DNA of 64,000 nt, taken from the NCBI RefSeq assembly GCF_036090055.1, contig NZ_CP107970.1:2172501-2236500 (forward strand), written 5' to 3'. Origin of the DNA: Nocardioides sp. NBC_00368. Its GTDB lineage: Bacteria; Actinomycetota; Actinomycetes; Propionibacteriales; Nocardioidaceae. Numbering within the stretch: position 1 is the first letter of the stretch; each line of letters begins with the position of its first letter. A program made the position numbers and the translations under genes. Below the pieces are notes generated by a model, which did not search any database, was not told the origin of the DNA, and saw only the letters and a list, made by a program, of their open reading frames with translations. Shown here one piece after another: positions 23,866-32,196 of this stretch.

Positions 23866-24315
23866 GTGACGGATGAGTTCGAGGTGTTTCAGCCGCGACC
23901 CGAGGAGATCAACGACTGGTCCGGGCAACAGCTGGATCCCAAGATCAGGCAGTCGATCGGGTTGGGCAACATCGTGCGCATCCAGATCCAGGCGACCTCA
24001 CCTGATGGAGCACCGGCCACACCGTCCGACCCGGTGGACGCATGGCACGGTGACACTCCCTACCTGAAGATCGTCGAGGTGGACGGCGATCGGCTGACCG
24101 GCGAGGTCGATGACCCGTACCGGTCGGGCCACAGCTGGATGAAGAACGGCAGGATGATCGAGTTCGACCGTTGGGCCGTCACCGAGATCCCGCTCCAATG
24201 GGACGGCAACGAGAAGCTGGCCGAGCAGGCCGAGTTCACCGGACTCGGCCGTCAGGTCACCGGCTCGATCGACCCGTACGACAGAGTCGACCGGAGCGAG
24301 GACCTCGACGGATAG
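23866..24315 (+). CDS. Hypothetical protein, no family recognised
   Basis: 149 aa from GTG 23866. A soluble, acidic, tryptophan-containing protein with no signal peptide or membrane segment. Its segments include QPRPEEINDWSGQQLDP, a beta-rich middle IVRIQIQATSPDG and KIVEVDGDRLTGEVDDPY, and FDRWAVTEIPLQWDG. The shape (short soluble protein with Trp/Asp-rich strands) is reminiscent of small immunity-like or DUF2185-type proteins, but I cannot assign it. It is convergent with the SRPBCC gene, 15 nt away. Confidence 0.55.
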   Translation: MTDEFEVFQPRPEEINDWSGQQLDPKIRQSIGLGNIVRIQIQATSPDGAPATPSDPVDAWHGDTPYLKIVEVDGDRLTGEVDDPYRSGHSWMKNGRMIEFDRWAVTEIPLQWDGNEKLAEQAEFTGLGRQVTGSIDPYDRVDRSEDLDG

Positions 24316-24330
24316 CCGGATCGCGGCAGA

Positions 24331-24801
24331 TCAGTCGGCGTTCGCAGGCCGTGCAGCCACGGTCGCGAGCTTGGCCAGTCCCTTCTCCATGTCGGGCGCG
24401 ATCGCCTTCTCCATCGAGTAGAACTTGGTCATCAGCCCCATCACCCCGCTCACCGAGCCGGTGTGGGTCCAGGTCAGGCGCGTGCCGTCGGCGACGGTGG
24501 CCAGGTCGAAGCTCACCGTGCTCCGGCTCTTGAACGGCTTCAGGAACTCCAGCGCGACCTCGATGTGCTCGGGCCTCGACTCGACGATCTCCATCGCCCC
24601 GGCGCCCGCCCGCTTGTTGCCCGACCAGGCATAGCGGGCGCCGACACCGGAGTCCGCACCCGAGTAGGTGCGCGACATGTCCGGATCGAGCTCCTCCCAC
24701 GGCGACCACGACGGCCACTCGTGGAAGTCGTCGAGCAGCGCGTGAGCGCGTCCGATGTCGCACGGCAGGACCCCGGACCTGGAGACCTCGTAGTCGGTCA
24801 T
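24331..24801 (-). CDS. SRPBCC family protein
   Basis: 156 aa. The START/Bet v1-like fold is indicated by the N-terminal MTDYEVSRSGVLPCDIGRAH, a helix FHEWPSWSPWEELDPD, strands with RYAWSGNK and GTRLTWTHTG, and a long C-terminal helix MEKGLAKLATVAA. This is the Polyketide_cyc2-like branch; such proteins bind hydrophobic ligands and few have known roles. The ATG is 1 nt past the stop of the isochorismatase remnant, suggesting a former operon. The frame extends further upstream, but the start at 24801 matches the family N-terminus. Confidence 0.72.
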   Translation of the reverse strand: MTDYEVSRSGVLPCDIGRAHALLDDFHEWPSWSPWEELDPDMSRTYSGADSGVGARYAWSGNKRAGAGAMEIVESRPEHIEVALEFLKPFKSRSTVSFDLATVADGTRLTWTHTGSVSGVMGLMTKFYSMEKAIAPDMEKGLAKLATVAARPANAD

Positions 24802-24802
24802 G

Positions 24803-25055
24803 TCACGACAGTACGCCTGCGGCGACGAGTTCGAGAACGTCTTCGGTGCTGCGTACGTCTCCAAAGGTGCGATAGATGGTCGTCAGCGTCGCGTTGTGGG
24901 ACTCGTCGTTGCGACCAGCGGTGGCATCGGCGACCAGGATCGTGCGATACCGCAGCTGCCCGGAAAGAGCGCGCTCGTTTCGGTCTTGTCGACGAGCAGG
25001 TCGCCATCGCGTGCCTCCAGCGCGGTCCGGGTCGGGTATCGCCCAGCTATGCACC
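24803..25055 (-). pseudogene. Isochorismatase-like cysteine hydrolase remnant
   Basis: Two pieces of one family occur in different frames. The upstream piece (about 25055-24955) reads LEARDGDLLVDKTETSALFPG; the downstream piece (about 24955-24803) reads YRTILVADATAG, NDESHNATLTTIYRTFGDV and STEDVLELVAAG, the usual C-terminus. The join near 24955 is a frameshift at LFPG, and the central segment that carries the catalytic Cys (V-TNVCVEATA in relatives) is deleted. The N-terminal half is also absent, since the DinB-like gene ends at 25070. Non-functional. Confidence 0.65.
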
Positions 25056-25069
25056 CCTGACGCCGGCAC

Positions 25070-25579
25070 TCAGGCTCTCTCGGGGTTGACACCGACGGAG
25101 CCGTCGATGGTCTCGCGGAGGATGTCGGCGTGGCCCGCGTGACGGGTGGCGTCGCAGAGACGCGCGGCCATGACGTTGAAGAGCACGACCTTCTCGTCCC
25201 ACCACGGTACGTAGCCGGGGGCGTCGATCGGGAGTGCCTCGACGGTGGCGTCCACGTGCGTCCAGACGCTGTGGGAGAGGTCGAGGATGTCGGCGCGGCT
25301 CTCGTGCTCAGTGGCCCGATGGCTGGCGTCCCACCACCCAGCGGTGTCCCACGGTGGGAGGTCGATCGGCGGTGTGCGGTCGAAGACCTCGCCGAAGTAG
25401 CGCGCATCCGAGAGGGCGTTGTGCTTGACCAGGCCGAGCAGGTTGGTGCCGGTGGGCGTCATCGGGCGGCGGATGTCATCCTCCGGCAGCCCCTCGAGCT
25501 TCCACACCAGCGCCTCTCGGACACCGCGGAGCTTGTCGTGCAGATGAGCCTTCGCGAAGTCGTCGATCACCACGCTCAT
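25070..25579 (-). CDS. DinB/DUF664 family protein
   Basis: 169 aa four-helix-bundle protein: MSVVIDDFAKAHLHDKLRGVREALVWKLEGLPEDDIRRPM, then NLLGLVKHNALSDARYFGEV (first metal His), and VLFNVMAARLCDATRHAGHADILRETIDG with His ligands at its end. This is the DUF664 branch of DinB-like putative metal-dependent or thiol-linked enzymes; the mycothiol-dependent members are common in actinobacteria. The ATG overlaps the DUF1801 gene's stop (or vice versa) by 4 nt, and it is followed by the isochorismatase remnant. Confidence 0.8.
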   Translation of the reverse strand: MSVVIDDFAKAHLHDKLRGVREALVWKLEGLPEDDIRRPMTPTGTNLLGLVKHNALSDARYFGEVFDRTPPIDLPPWDTAGWWDASHRATEHESRADILDLSHSVWTHVDATVEALPIDAPGYVPWWDEKVVLFNVMAARLCDATRHAGHADILRETIDGSVGVNPERA

Positions 25580-26010
25580 CCTTCCGCGGCGCGCTTGCCG
25601 TAGGTGTCGCGGGTCAGCGTGACGTACGAGTGCCGGACGATCTCCTCAAGGACTTCCAGGTCGACAGCGGCGAGGTCCTTGAGGTAGAGGCAGCCGACGC
25701 CGGTCCGGTGGGGACCGAGGCGGTCGAGGCGCTCGTGGTGGGCCGAGATGCCGTCGTTGAGGTAGACGACCGAGGCTGCCTTGCGGGGCGCGAAGGCGGC
25801 GGCCGGCGCGTCGCCCTCGGTGCCGCTGGCGTAGGTGTAGTGATACTCGCCGAAGCCGACGATCGAGGTCCCGAACATCCGTGGCTCGGCGCCGGTGGCG
25901 CGTCGCATCAGCTCCAGCAGCGTAACTGCGTCCCGACGACGCGGTTCAGGCGAGACGGCCTCGACGAAACCCACCGGGTCCGCGTCGGTCCAGGTCGTCT
26001 TGGCCGCCAT
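25576..26010 (-). CDS. DUF1801 domain protein
   Basis: 144 aa. The family pattern is seen in TWTDADPVGFVEAVSPEPRRRDAVTLLELMRRATG near the start, MFGTSIVGFGEYHYTY in the middle and CLYLKDLAAVDLEVLEEIVRHSY at the end. Proteins of this YdhG-like type have an unknown role. Its 3' end overlaps the DinB-like ORF as ATGA. It follows the small membrane protein gene after hisH by 9 nt and is probably part of the same transcript. Confidence 0.78.
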   Translation of the reverse strand: MAAKTTWTDADPVGFVEAVSPEPRRRDAVTLLELMRRATGAEPRMFGTSIVGFGEYHYTYASGTEGDAPAAAFAPRKAASVVYLNDGISAHHERLDRLGPHRTGVGCLYLKDLAAVDLEVLEEIVRHSYVTLTRDTYGKRAAEG

Positions 26011-26019
26011 CCCGCCACT

Positions 26020-26352
26020 CTAGCGGCGGAACAACAGCGTGTAGACCACCGGCGCGACCAGCACCGAGGCGATGGCCGCGAAGACCGTCGTGCCGACGTC
26101 CTCGGTGACCAGGTAGACCAGCGCATTGAGGAGAAGGAGGACGACGACAAGGATCCGTACGTTGCGCCGCCGGCGCTCCGCGAGCGCACTCGCCGGCCGG
26201 GACCGGCGAGCCGGAACCCACCCCAGGAGCCGTTTCCGCCGGGCCCGGCGCGCGGCCTCCTTGGCCTCGCGCGCGGCCCGGGACTCGGCGGCGGCCGCGG
26301 CGAGCCGTTCGCGCTCGGCACGGGCCTTCGCGCGGGCCCCGGTCTGGGCCAC
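26020..26352 (-). CDS. Small membrane protein with basic coiled N-terminus
   Basis: 110 aa. Residues 1-45 are Ala/Arg/Glu/Lys-rich (RAKARAERERLAAAAAES), probably a charged helix, followed by a basic linker and two hydrophobic segments (about 65-83 and 87-106, ending TLLFRR). GTG start directly after the hisH TAG stop, so it is likely the next gene of the his transcript. No family recognised. Confidence 0.6.
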   Translation of the reverse strand: MAQTGARAKARAERERLAAAAAESRAAREAKEAARRARRKRLLGWVPARRSRPASALAERRRRNVRILVVVLLLLNALVYLVTEDVGTTVFAAIASVLVAPVVYTLLFRR

Positions 26353-26997
26353 CTATGCCGCCTTCAGGGACTGCACCCAGTTGCGGAGCACCGCGGCGCC
26401 GGCGTCGCCGGACTTCTCCGGGTGGAACTGGGTGGCGCTCAGCGGCCCGTTCTCGACGGCCGCCACGAACCGGTCACCACCGTGCTCGGCCCAGGTGACC
26501 AGCGGGGCGACGGTGCGGTCGTTGGTGACCAGGGTCCAGTCGCGCACGCCGTAGGAGTGGACGAAGTAGAACCGCTCCTTCTCGACGCCGGCGAACAGCG
26601 ACGAGCCCGCGGGGACATCGACCGTGTTCCAGCCCATGTGGGGCACGATCGGCGCCTGGATGCGCTCGACGACGCCCGGCCACTCGCCGCACCCTTCGGT
26701 CTCGACCCCGTGCTCGATGCCGGTCTCGAAGAGGATCTGCATGCCGACGCAGATGCCCATCACGGGACGCCCACCGGCCAGCCGCCGGGCGATGATCCGC
26801 TCGCCGCGAATCGCCCGCAGGCCCTTCATGCAGGCCTCGAACGCGCCCACACCAGGCACCAGCAAGCCGTCGGCCGCCATCGCGGCGTCGAGGTCACCGG
26901 TCAGCTCTACCGAGGCACCGGCACGCTCGACGGCGCGGACGGCGGAACGTACGTTGCCCGACCCGTAGTCGAGCACGACCACCGAAGGAGCACTCAC
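26353..26997 (-). CDS. hisH: Imidazole glycerol phosphate synthase glutaminase subunit
   Basis: 214 aa class I glutamine amidotransferase supplying ammonia to HisF. The nucleophile Cys lies in GICVGMQIL, and the His-Glu pair in SATQFHPEKSG. The oxyanion/binding segment PHMGWNTV is present. The GTG start at 26997 overlaps the hisB stop (GTGA). The partner hisF lies 4.2 kb downstream, separated by unrelated genes. Confidence 0.96.
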   Translation of the reverse strand: MSAPSVVVLDYGSGNVRSAVRAVERAGASVELTGDLDAAMAADGLLVPGVGAFEACMKGLRAIRGERIIARRLAGGRPVMGICVGMQILFETGIEHGVETEGCGEWPGVVERIQAPIVPHMGWNTVDVPAGSSLFAGVEKERFYFVHSYGVRDWTLVTNDRTVAPLVTWAEHGGDRFVAAVENGPLSATQFHPEKSGDAGAAVLRNWVQSLKAA

Positions 26998-27608
26998 AGC
27001 GCACCCTTCGTCGACGGGATCCCGGTCTCGCGCGGGTCGTAGGCGATCGCGTCGCGGAACGCCCGCGCGAACGCCTTGAACTGGGTCTCCACGATGTGGT
27101 GGGGCTCGCGCCCGGCAAGCACGTTGACGTGCATGGTCAGGTGGGCGTGGTGGGCGATGGAGTCGAAGATGTGCTGGGTCAGGGAGCCGAGATAAGGCAC
27201 CCCGGATCCGCCGAGCAGCACGTACTGCTGCCCCTCCGGCTCACCGGTGTGGACCGAGTAGGGCCGCCCGGAGACGTCGACGACGCAGCGCACGAGCGCC
27301 TCGTCGAGCGGCACGGTCGCATCGCCGTAGCGGCGGATGCCCTTCTTGTCACCGAGCGCCTGGCGCAGTGCCTGGCCGAGCACGATCGCGGTGTCCTCGA
27401 CGGTGTGGTGGGCGTCGATGTGCACGTCGCCCTCGGAGTGGACGGTCAGGTCGACCAGCGAGTGGCGCCCGAACGCGGTCAGCATGTGGTCGTAGAACCC
27501 GACTCCCGTCGAGACGTCCACCCGTCCGGTGCCATCGAGGTCGACCTCGACGACGACCTTCGACTCCGAGGTCTCCCGCTCGATGCGGGCAGTCCTTGCC
27601 GAACTCAT
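26994..27608 (-). CDS. hisB: Imidazoleglycerol-phosphate dehydratase
   Basis: 204 aa, monofunctional IGPD (no HisB phosphatase domain, as usual in actinobacteria). Manganese-binding His clusters are visible: DAHHTVEDTAIVLG, SIAHHAHLTMHV and HHIVETQFKAFARAF, together with STGVGFYDHML. ATG start at 27608 overlaps the hisC stop (ATGA). The upstream open frame is a shadow of hisC. Confidence 0.97.
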   Translation of the reverse strand: MSSARTARIERETSESKVVVEVDLDGTGRVDVSTGVGFYDHMLTAFGRHSLVDLTVHSEGDVHIDAHHTVEDTAIVLGQALRQALGDKKGIRRYGDATVPLDEALVRCVVDVSGRPYSVHTGEPEGQQYVLLGGSGVPYLGSLTQHIFDSIAHHAHLTMHVNVLAGREPHHIVETQFKAFARAFRDAIAYDPRETGIPSTKGAL

Positions 27609-28702
27609 GCGCGTGCTCCGTTCACATCGGTCAAAGCTTGTTTGAAGGCGTTCATCTCGCGCGGGGTACCGACCGAGACCCGCAGCCACCCCTCGGGCCC
27701 GGTCTCGCGGATCAGTACGCCATGGTCGAGCAGCCCCTGCCACACCGCGTGCCGGTCGGCGTAGCGGCCGAAGAGGACGAAGTTGGCGTCCGAGTCGGCC
27801 ACCTCCAGGCCCTCGCCGCGCAGCCACTCGACCAGCGAGTCCCGCTCCGCACGGAGCGAGGCCACATATCCCAGCAGCTCCGGCGCGTGCCGCAGTGCGG
27901 CGCTCGCCGCCGCCTGGGTCACCGCGGAGAGGTGGTAGGGCAGTCGTACGACACGGATCGCGTCACAGATCGCGGGGTCGGCCGCGAGGTAGCCGAGCCG
28001 CAGCCCCGCCCCGGCAAAGGCCTTCGACATCGTGCGGGTGACCACCAGGTTGCGGTGGGTGGAGAGCAGCTCGAGCGCCGAGGGCACCCCGGTCCGTCGG
28101 AACTCGCCGTACGCCTCGTCGACCACGACGATCCCACTGTCACCGACCGCCTCGCACAGCGCGGTGACCGCCTCCGGCGGCAGCGCGGTGCCGGTGGGGT
28201 TGTTGGGCGAGGGCAGCAGCACGACGTGGGGCTGGGTCTCCTCGACCAGCGCCCGCGCCTTCTCCAGGTCGATCGCGAAGTCGGTCTCGCGGTGCCCGAC
28301 GACCCACTCGGTGTTGGTGTCGCGGGCGTACTCCGGATACATCGAGTAGGTCGGCGCGAAGCTGATCGCGGTGCGCCCCGGCCCACCGAAAGCCTGCAGC
28401 AGCTGCAGCATCACCTCGTTGGACCCGTTGGCCGCCCATACCTGCTCGCGCGTGATCTGCGCCTTGGGCACGTCGGCCCGGAGGTACGCGGCCAGCCCCT
28501 CCCGCAGCGCGACGAACTCGCGGTCGGGATAGCGGTTGAGGTTGCGCGCCGCGGCGCCGACGCTGGCCGCGATGTCGGCGACGGTCTCTGCGGAAGGCTG
28601 GTAGGGGTTCTCGTTGACGTTGAGCTGGACCGGGACATCCAGCTGCGGCGCGCCGTAGGGCTCGATCCCGGCGAGCTCGGCACGGATCGGTGGCCAGCTC
28701 AT
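27605..28702 (-). CDS. hisC: Histidinol-phosphate aminotransferase
   Basis: 365 aa PLP aminotransferase (fold type I). The PLP lysine is in TMSKAFAGAGLRLGY; NPNNPTG-type residues appear as PSPNNPTGT and the Asp in VVVDEAYGEF. The N-terminus LNVNENPYQPS is typical of HisC. It overlaps hisD by ATGA at its start. One enzyme of the run hisD-hisC-hisB-hisH. Confidence 0.96.
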   Translation of the reverse strand: MSWPPIRAELAGIEPYGAPQLDVPVQLNVNENPYQPSAETVADIAASVGAAARNLNRYPDREFVALREGLAAYLRADVPKAQITREQVWAANGSNEVMLQLLQAFGGPGRTAISFAPTYSMYPEYARDTNTEWVVGHRETDFAIDLEKARALVEETQPHVVLLPSPNNPTGTALPPEAVTALCEAVGDSGIVVVDEAYGEFRRTGVPSALELLSTHRNLVVTRTMSKAFAGAGLRLGYLAADPAICDAIRVVRLPYHLSAVTQAAASAALRHAPELLGYVASLRAERDSLVEWLRGEGLEVADSDANFVLFGRYADRHAVWQGLLDHGVLIRETGPEGWLRVSVGTPREMNAFKQALTDVNGARA

Positions 28703-30000
28703 GACGAGAACCTCACCGACACCGCGGCGCCGTGACCAGGGAGGTCCTCGGCCTCGGCCAGCGTGACGACGTGGTCCTTGACCGCCGCCAGCCCCTCGCG
28801 GGAGTAGTCGACGACGTGGATCGACTTGGTGAACGCACGCACCGAGAGGCCCGAGGAGTGGCAGGCGCAGCCGCCGGTGGGCAGCACGTGGTTGGACCCG
28901 GCGCAGTAGTCGCCCAGCGACACCGGCGCGAACGGACCGACGAAGATCGCCCCCGCGTTCCGGATCCGCCCGGCCACCGTGAGCGCGTCGGCGGTGTGGA
29001 TCTCGAGGTGCTCGGCGGCGTAGGCGTTGACGACATCGACGCCCTGGTCGACGCCGTCGACGAGCACGATGCCGGACTGGGCGCCGGTCAGCGACGTACG
29101 GATGCGCTCGACGTGCTTGGTCGCAGCGACCTGCTTCTCGAGCTCGGCCTCCACGTCGGCGGCGAGCGTCTCGGAATCGGTGACCAGCACCGAGGCTGCG
29201 AGGGGGTCGTGCTCGGCCTGGGAGATCAGGTCGGCAGCGACGTAGGCGGCCTCGGCGGTGTCGTCGGCGAGGATCGCGATCTCGGTCGGACCGGCCTCGG
29301 AGTCGATCCCGACCTGGCCCTTGAGCAGGCGCTTCGCGGTGACGACGTAGATGTTTCCGGGCCCGGTGACCATGTCGACGCGCTCACAGGGGTCGACGCC
29401 GTAGGCGAACATCGCGATCGCCTGGGCGCCGCCGACGGCGTAGACCTCGTCGACGCCGAGCAGTGCGCACGCGGCCAGGATCGTGGGCTGCGGCAGCCCA
29501 CCGAACTCCTTCTGCGGCGGCGAGGCCAGCGCGATCGAAGGCACGCCGGCGACCTGGGCCGGGACGACGTTCATCAGCACCGAGGAGACCAGCGGAGCCA
29601 GGCCGCCGGGCACGTAGAGTCCCACGCGTCCCACCGGCACCTTGCGGTGGGTCACCCGGGCGCCAGGCGCCAGATCGGTGACCGCGTCCTGTTCGAGCTC
29701 GGCGGTGCAGGTCGCCCGCAGGCGCGCGATCGACTCCTCCAGCCCCGCACGGATCTCGGGGTCCAGCTCGTCGAGAGCCTTGGTCAGCGCGGCTGGCGGC
29801 ACCCGGATGTCGTCGACGCGTACGCCGTCGAACTTCTCGGAGAACTCGGCGATCGCCTCCTGTCCGCGCTCGCGGACGGCGTCGATGATCGGCTGCACCG
29901 CATGAGTGGCCGCCTCGATGTCGAACTCGGCGCGCGGCACGGCGGCGCGGTAGTCGACGGTGCCTCTGTCGGCACCCCTCAGGTCGATGCGGCGGATCAT
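28699..30000 (-). CDS. hisD: Histidinol dehydrogenase
   Basis: 433 aa zinc enzyme that oxidises histidinol to histidine in two NAD+-dependent steps. The catalytic EH pair is in AAEHLEIHT, and GDYCAGSNHVLPTGG is the family signature; GPGNIYV marks the cofactor-proximal loop. First gene of the hisDCBH run, ATG start at 30000. A TAGACT stretch 9 nt upstream resembles a -10 box, which would give a very short leader, but no good -35 is seen. Divergent from a membrane protein gene. Confidence 0.97.
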   Translation of the reverse strand: MIRRIDLRGADRGTVDYRAAVPRAEFDIEAATHAVQPIIDAVRERGQEAIAEFSEKFDGVRVDDIRVPPAALTKALDELDPEIRAGLEESIARLRATCTAELEQDAVTDLAPGARVTHRKVPVGRVGLYVPGGLAPLVSSVLMNVVPAQVAGVPSIALASPPQKEFGGLPQPTILAACALLGVDEVYAVGGAQAIAMFAYGVDPCERVDMVTGPGNIYVVTAKRLLKGQVGIDSEAGPTEIAILADDTAEAAYVAADLISQAEHDPLAASVLVTDSETLAADVEAELEKQVAATKHVERIRTSLTGAQSGIVLVDGVDQGVDVVNAYAAEHLEIHTADALTVAGRIRNAGAIFVGPFAPVSLGDYCAGSNHVLPTGGCACHSSGLSVRAFTKSIHVVDYSREGLAAVKDHVVTLAEAEDLPGHGAAVSVRFSS

Positions 30001-30125
30001 GCCCCAAGTCTACGAGTCGGCAGGCCCGTGAGCCGATCTGCCGACGCCACGTGGACGCGGCCGGGAAGCGCATACGGCGCGCCGATCCGGGTACCCGGAG
30101 GACTGACCCACGAAGGAGGATCGCC

Positions 30126-30917
30126 ATGGCACGCCCTGGACTTTTCCACCGACACGACAAGCATGCCGACGAGAGCTACCCCGAGACCGACGTGAACCAC
30201 GCCGAGACTCGTGATCCCTACCCCGGCGGCCCCGCGGTCGTCGGCCACGACGACAACGTCGAGCGCCCGCACCGGGCCAACGAGGATGTCGGCCACGTGC
30301 ATGACAGGGACACCTCAGGGGGCACCGGCAGGGGCTACGAGGCAGCCGGCGTCGAGCACTACCGTCACGCCGAGGACAGCCGCCGCGCCGCCCTCCACGA
30401 CACCTACGGCGGCATCAACTGGGGCGCCTGCTTCTTCGGCTGGTTGGTCGCGGTCGGCGTGACCGTCCTGCTCGGAGCGATCATCAGCGCCGTCGCCTCC
30501 GCGATCGGCGCCGACCAGAACTGGACCCAGACCGACCTGGAGTCGATGGCCGACTCCGTCGGGATCGCGGCCGCGATCACGCTCGCCGTGGTGATGTTCG
30601 TCGGCTACTACGCCGGCGGGTACGTAGCCGCCCGGATGTCCCGCTTCGACGCCCGCAGGCAGGGCCTGGGTGTGTGGATCGTCGCCATCGCGGTGATGAT
30701 CATCGCCGCCGTCGCCGGCGCACTGTTCGGCTCCAGCTACGACATCATGCAGCGGCTCGACCTGCCCAACGTGGGAGTGAGCACCGACCAGCTCGGCTGG
30801 GGCGCGCTGATCGCCGGTGTCGTGCTCCTGGTCGTGATGCTCGTCGGGGCGCTCCTCGGGGCAGCCACCGGCCAGCGCTACCACATCAAGATCGACCGCG
30901 CGGCGTACGAGGACTGA
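30126..30917 (+). CDS. Four-helix membrane protein with polar N-terminal region
   Basis: 263 aa. Residues 1-95 are hydrophilic and His/Asp/Glu-rich (HRHDKHADESYP, GHDDNVERPHRAN), followed by four membrane segments (about 102-128, 150-172, 188-208, 222-246) with Gly/Ala packing such as YYAGGYVAARMSR. No enzyme motif. The ATG has GGAGG eight bases before it. Family not recognised; arrangement recalls YrzE-like or stress-linked small membrane proteins. Confidence 0.65.
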   Translation: MARPGLFHRHDKHADESYPETDVNHAETRDPYPGGPAVVGHDDNVERPHRANEDVGHVHDRDTSGGTGRGYEAAGVEHYRHAEDSRRAALHDTYGGINWGACFFGWLVAVGVTVLLGAIISAVASAIGADQNWTQTDLESMADSVGIAAAITLAVVMFVGYYAGGYVAARMSRFDARRQGLGVWIVAIAVMIIAAVAGALFGSSYDIMQRLDLPNVGVSTDQLGWGALIAGVVLLVVMLVGALLGAATGQRYHIKIDRAAYED

Positions 30918-31006
30918 CAGCTCGGACCAGGCGGAGCGGGAACAGAAGGAGACACGGGGCGGGGGTTCGCGGGCGAACACCCCCGCGGCACCCATAGGTT
31001 GGTCCC

Positions 31007-31669
31007 GTGAATGAGCGACTCCCGATGTTCCCGCTCAATGCGGTCCTCTTCCCCGGCGTGACACTGCCGCTGCGGGTCTTCGAGGACCGCTACCGCGCGA
31101 TGGTGCACCACCTGCTCCGCCAGGAAGAGGAGGAGCGCCACTTCGGCTCGGTGGCGATCCGCGAGGGCTACGAGGTCGGCGAGACCGGCGCCCAGTCGCT
31201 CTACCGCGTCGGTGTGCGGCTGCTGATCACCGAGGTCGAGCAGCACAAGGACGGCTCCTTCGACCTCGAGGTGCTCGCCGTCGACCGGATCCGGATGGAC
31301 AGCCTGGTCAGCTCGGGCGACTTCCCCGTCGCCGACGTCGAGGAGCTCCCCGAGGACCACGTCACCGTCCCGAGCAGCGTCGTCGACACCGCCCGGGCGA
31401 CCTTCACCGCCTACCGCGCTGCGCTGCTGGAGTTCCGCGAGGACCCGTTCACCGGCTCGCTCCCCAAGGACCCGGAGTTCCTCTCCTGGACCATCTCCGC
31501 CACCACTCCCCTGCCGATGCCCGACCGGCAGGCTCTCCTGGAGGCACCCGACGCCGCCCTGCGCCTGGGCATGGCCACCGACCTGCTCCGAGCCGAGCTC
31601 AGGGCGATGAACGTGATCCCCTCGCTGCCCGCCACCGAGGTCGCACGCACGAAGTGGTCGCCCAACTGA
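31007..31669 (+). CDS. LON peptidase N-terminal-domain protein
   Basis: 220 aa. The stand-alone LON substrate-binding domain is recognised from LPMFPLNAVLFPGVTLPLRVFEDRYRAMV, and FGSVAIREGYEVG, followed by helices to the C-terminus. There is no ATPase or protease domain, so it is not Lon itself; role unknown. GTG start at 31007. Its stop overlaps the ATG of the YbaK gene by 1 nt (TGATG). Confidence 0.88.
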   Translation: MNERLPMFPLNAVLFPGVTLPLRVFEDRYRAMVHHLLRQEEEERHFGSVAIREGYEVGETGAQSLYRVGVRLLITEVEQHKDGSFDLEVLAVDRIRMDSLVSSGDFPVADVEELPEDHVTVPSSVVDTARATFTAYRAALLEFREDPFTGSLPKDPEFLSWTISATTPLPMPDRQALLEAPDAALRLGMATDLLRAELRAMNVIPSLPATEVARTKWSPN

Positions 31670-32157
31670 TGGCGAAGAAGAAGGCCGGTGGCGGCACCCC
31701 GGCGACCGTCGCCCTCACTCAGGCCGGGATCGACTACGTCCTCCACCCCTACGAGCACGACCCACGCGCCGAGTCCTACGGCCTGGAGGCCGCCGAGGCC
31801 CTCGGCGTCGAGCCCGCGCGGGTCTTCAAGACCCTGATGGCGTCGCTGGACGGAAAGCTCGTCGTCGGCATCGTCCCCGTCACCGGCCAGCTCGACCTCA
31901 AGGCCCTGGCTCGCGCTCTGGGTGGCTCCAAGGCGCAGATGGCCGAGGTCTCCACGGCCGAGCGCGCCACCGGGTACGTCGCCGGCGGGATCTCACCCGT
32001 CGGCCAGAAGCGTCCGCATCCGACCGTCGTGGACGAGTCGGCCACTGCGTACGAGACCGTCTACGTCTCCGGCGGCCGCCGAGGCCTCGACCTGGAGCTG
32101 GCCCCGACGGACCTGATCAAGATCACCGACGCCACCACCGCCCCGATCGCCAGATGA
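31669..32157 (+). CDS. ybaK: Cys-tRNA(Pro)/aminoacyl-tRNA deacylase YbaK
   Basis: 162 aa. The YbaK/ProRS-editing fold is seen in GIDYVLHPYEHDPRAESYGLEAAEALGV, VFKTLMASLDGKLVVGIVP, the conserved Lys in GGSKAQMAEV and GYVAGGISPVGQKR. It removes mischarged amino acids (Cys from tRNA-Pro in E. coli). ATG shared with the LON gene's stop; both probably form one transcript ending at the hairpin near 32178. Confidence 0.92.
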   Translation: MAKKKAGGGTPATVALTQAGIDYVLHPYEHDPRAESYGLEAAEALGVEPARVFKTLMASLDGKLVVGIVPVTGQLDLKALARALGGSKAQMAEVSTAERATGYVAGGISPVGQKRPHPTVVDESATAYETVYVSGGRRGLDLELAPTDLIKITDATTAPIAR

Positions 32158-32162
32158 CCCGC

Positions 32163-32192
32163 CGAGTCGGCTCGTCATGACGCGCCGACTCG
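32163..32192. terminator. Bidirectional terminator hairpin with CGTCATGACG core
   Basis: Arms CGAGTCGGC (32163-32171) and GCCGACTCG (32184-32192) pair perfectly; the loop itself contains the palindrome CGTCATGACG. It lies between the convergent ybaK gene and the membrane protein gene at 32197. The core also occurs in the palindrome at 21269-21310. Confidence 0.7.
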
Positions 32193-32196
32193 ATGC

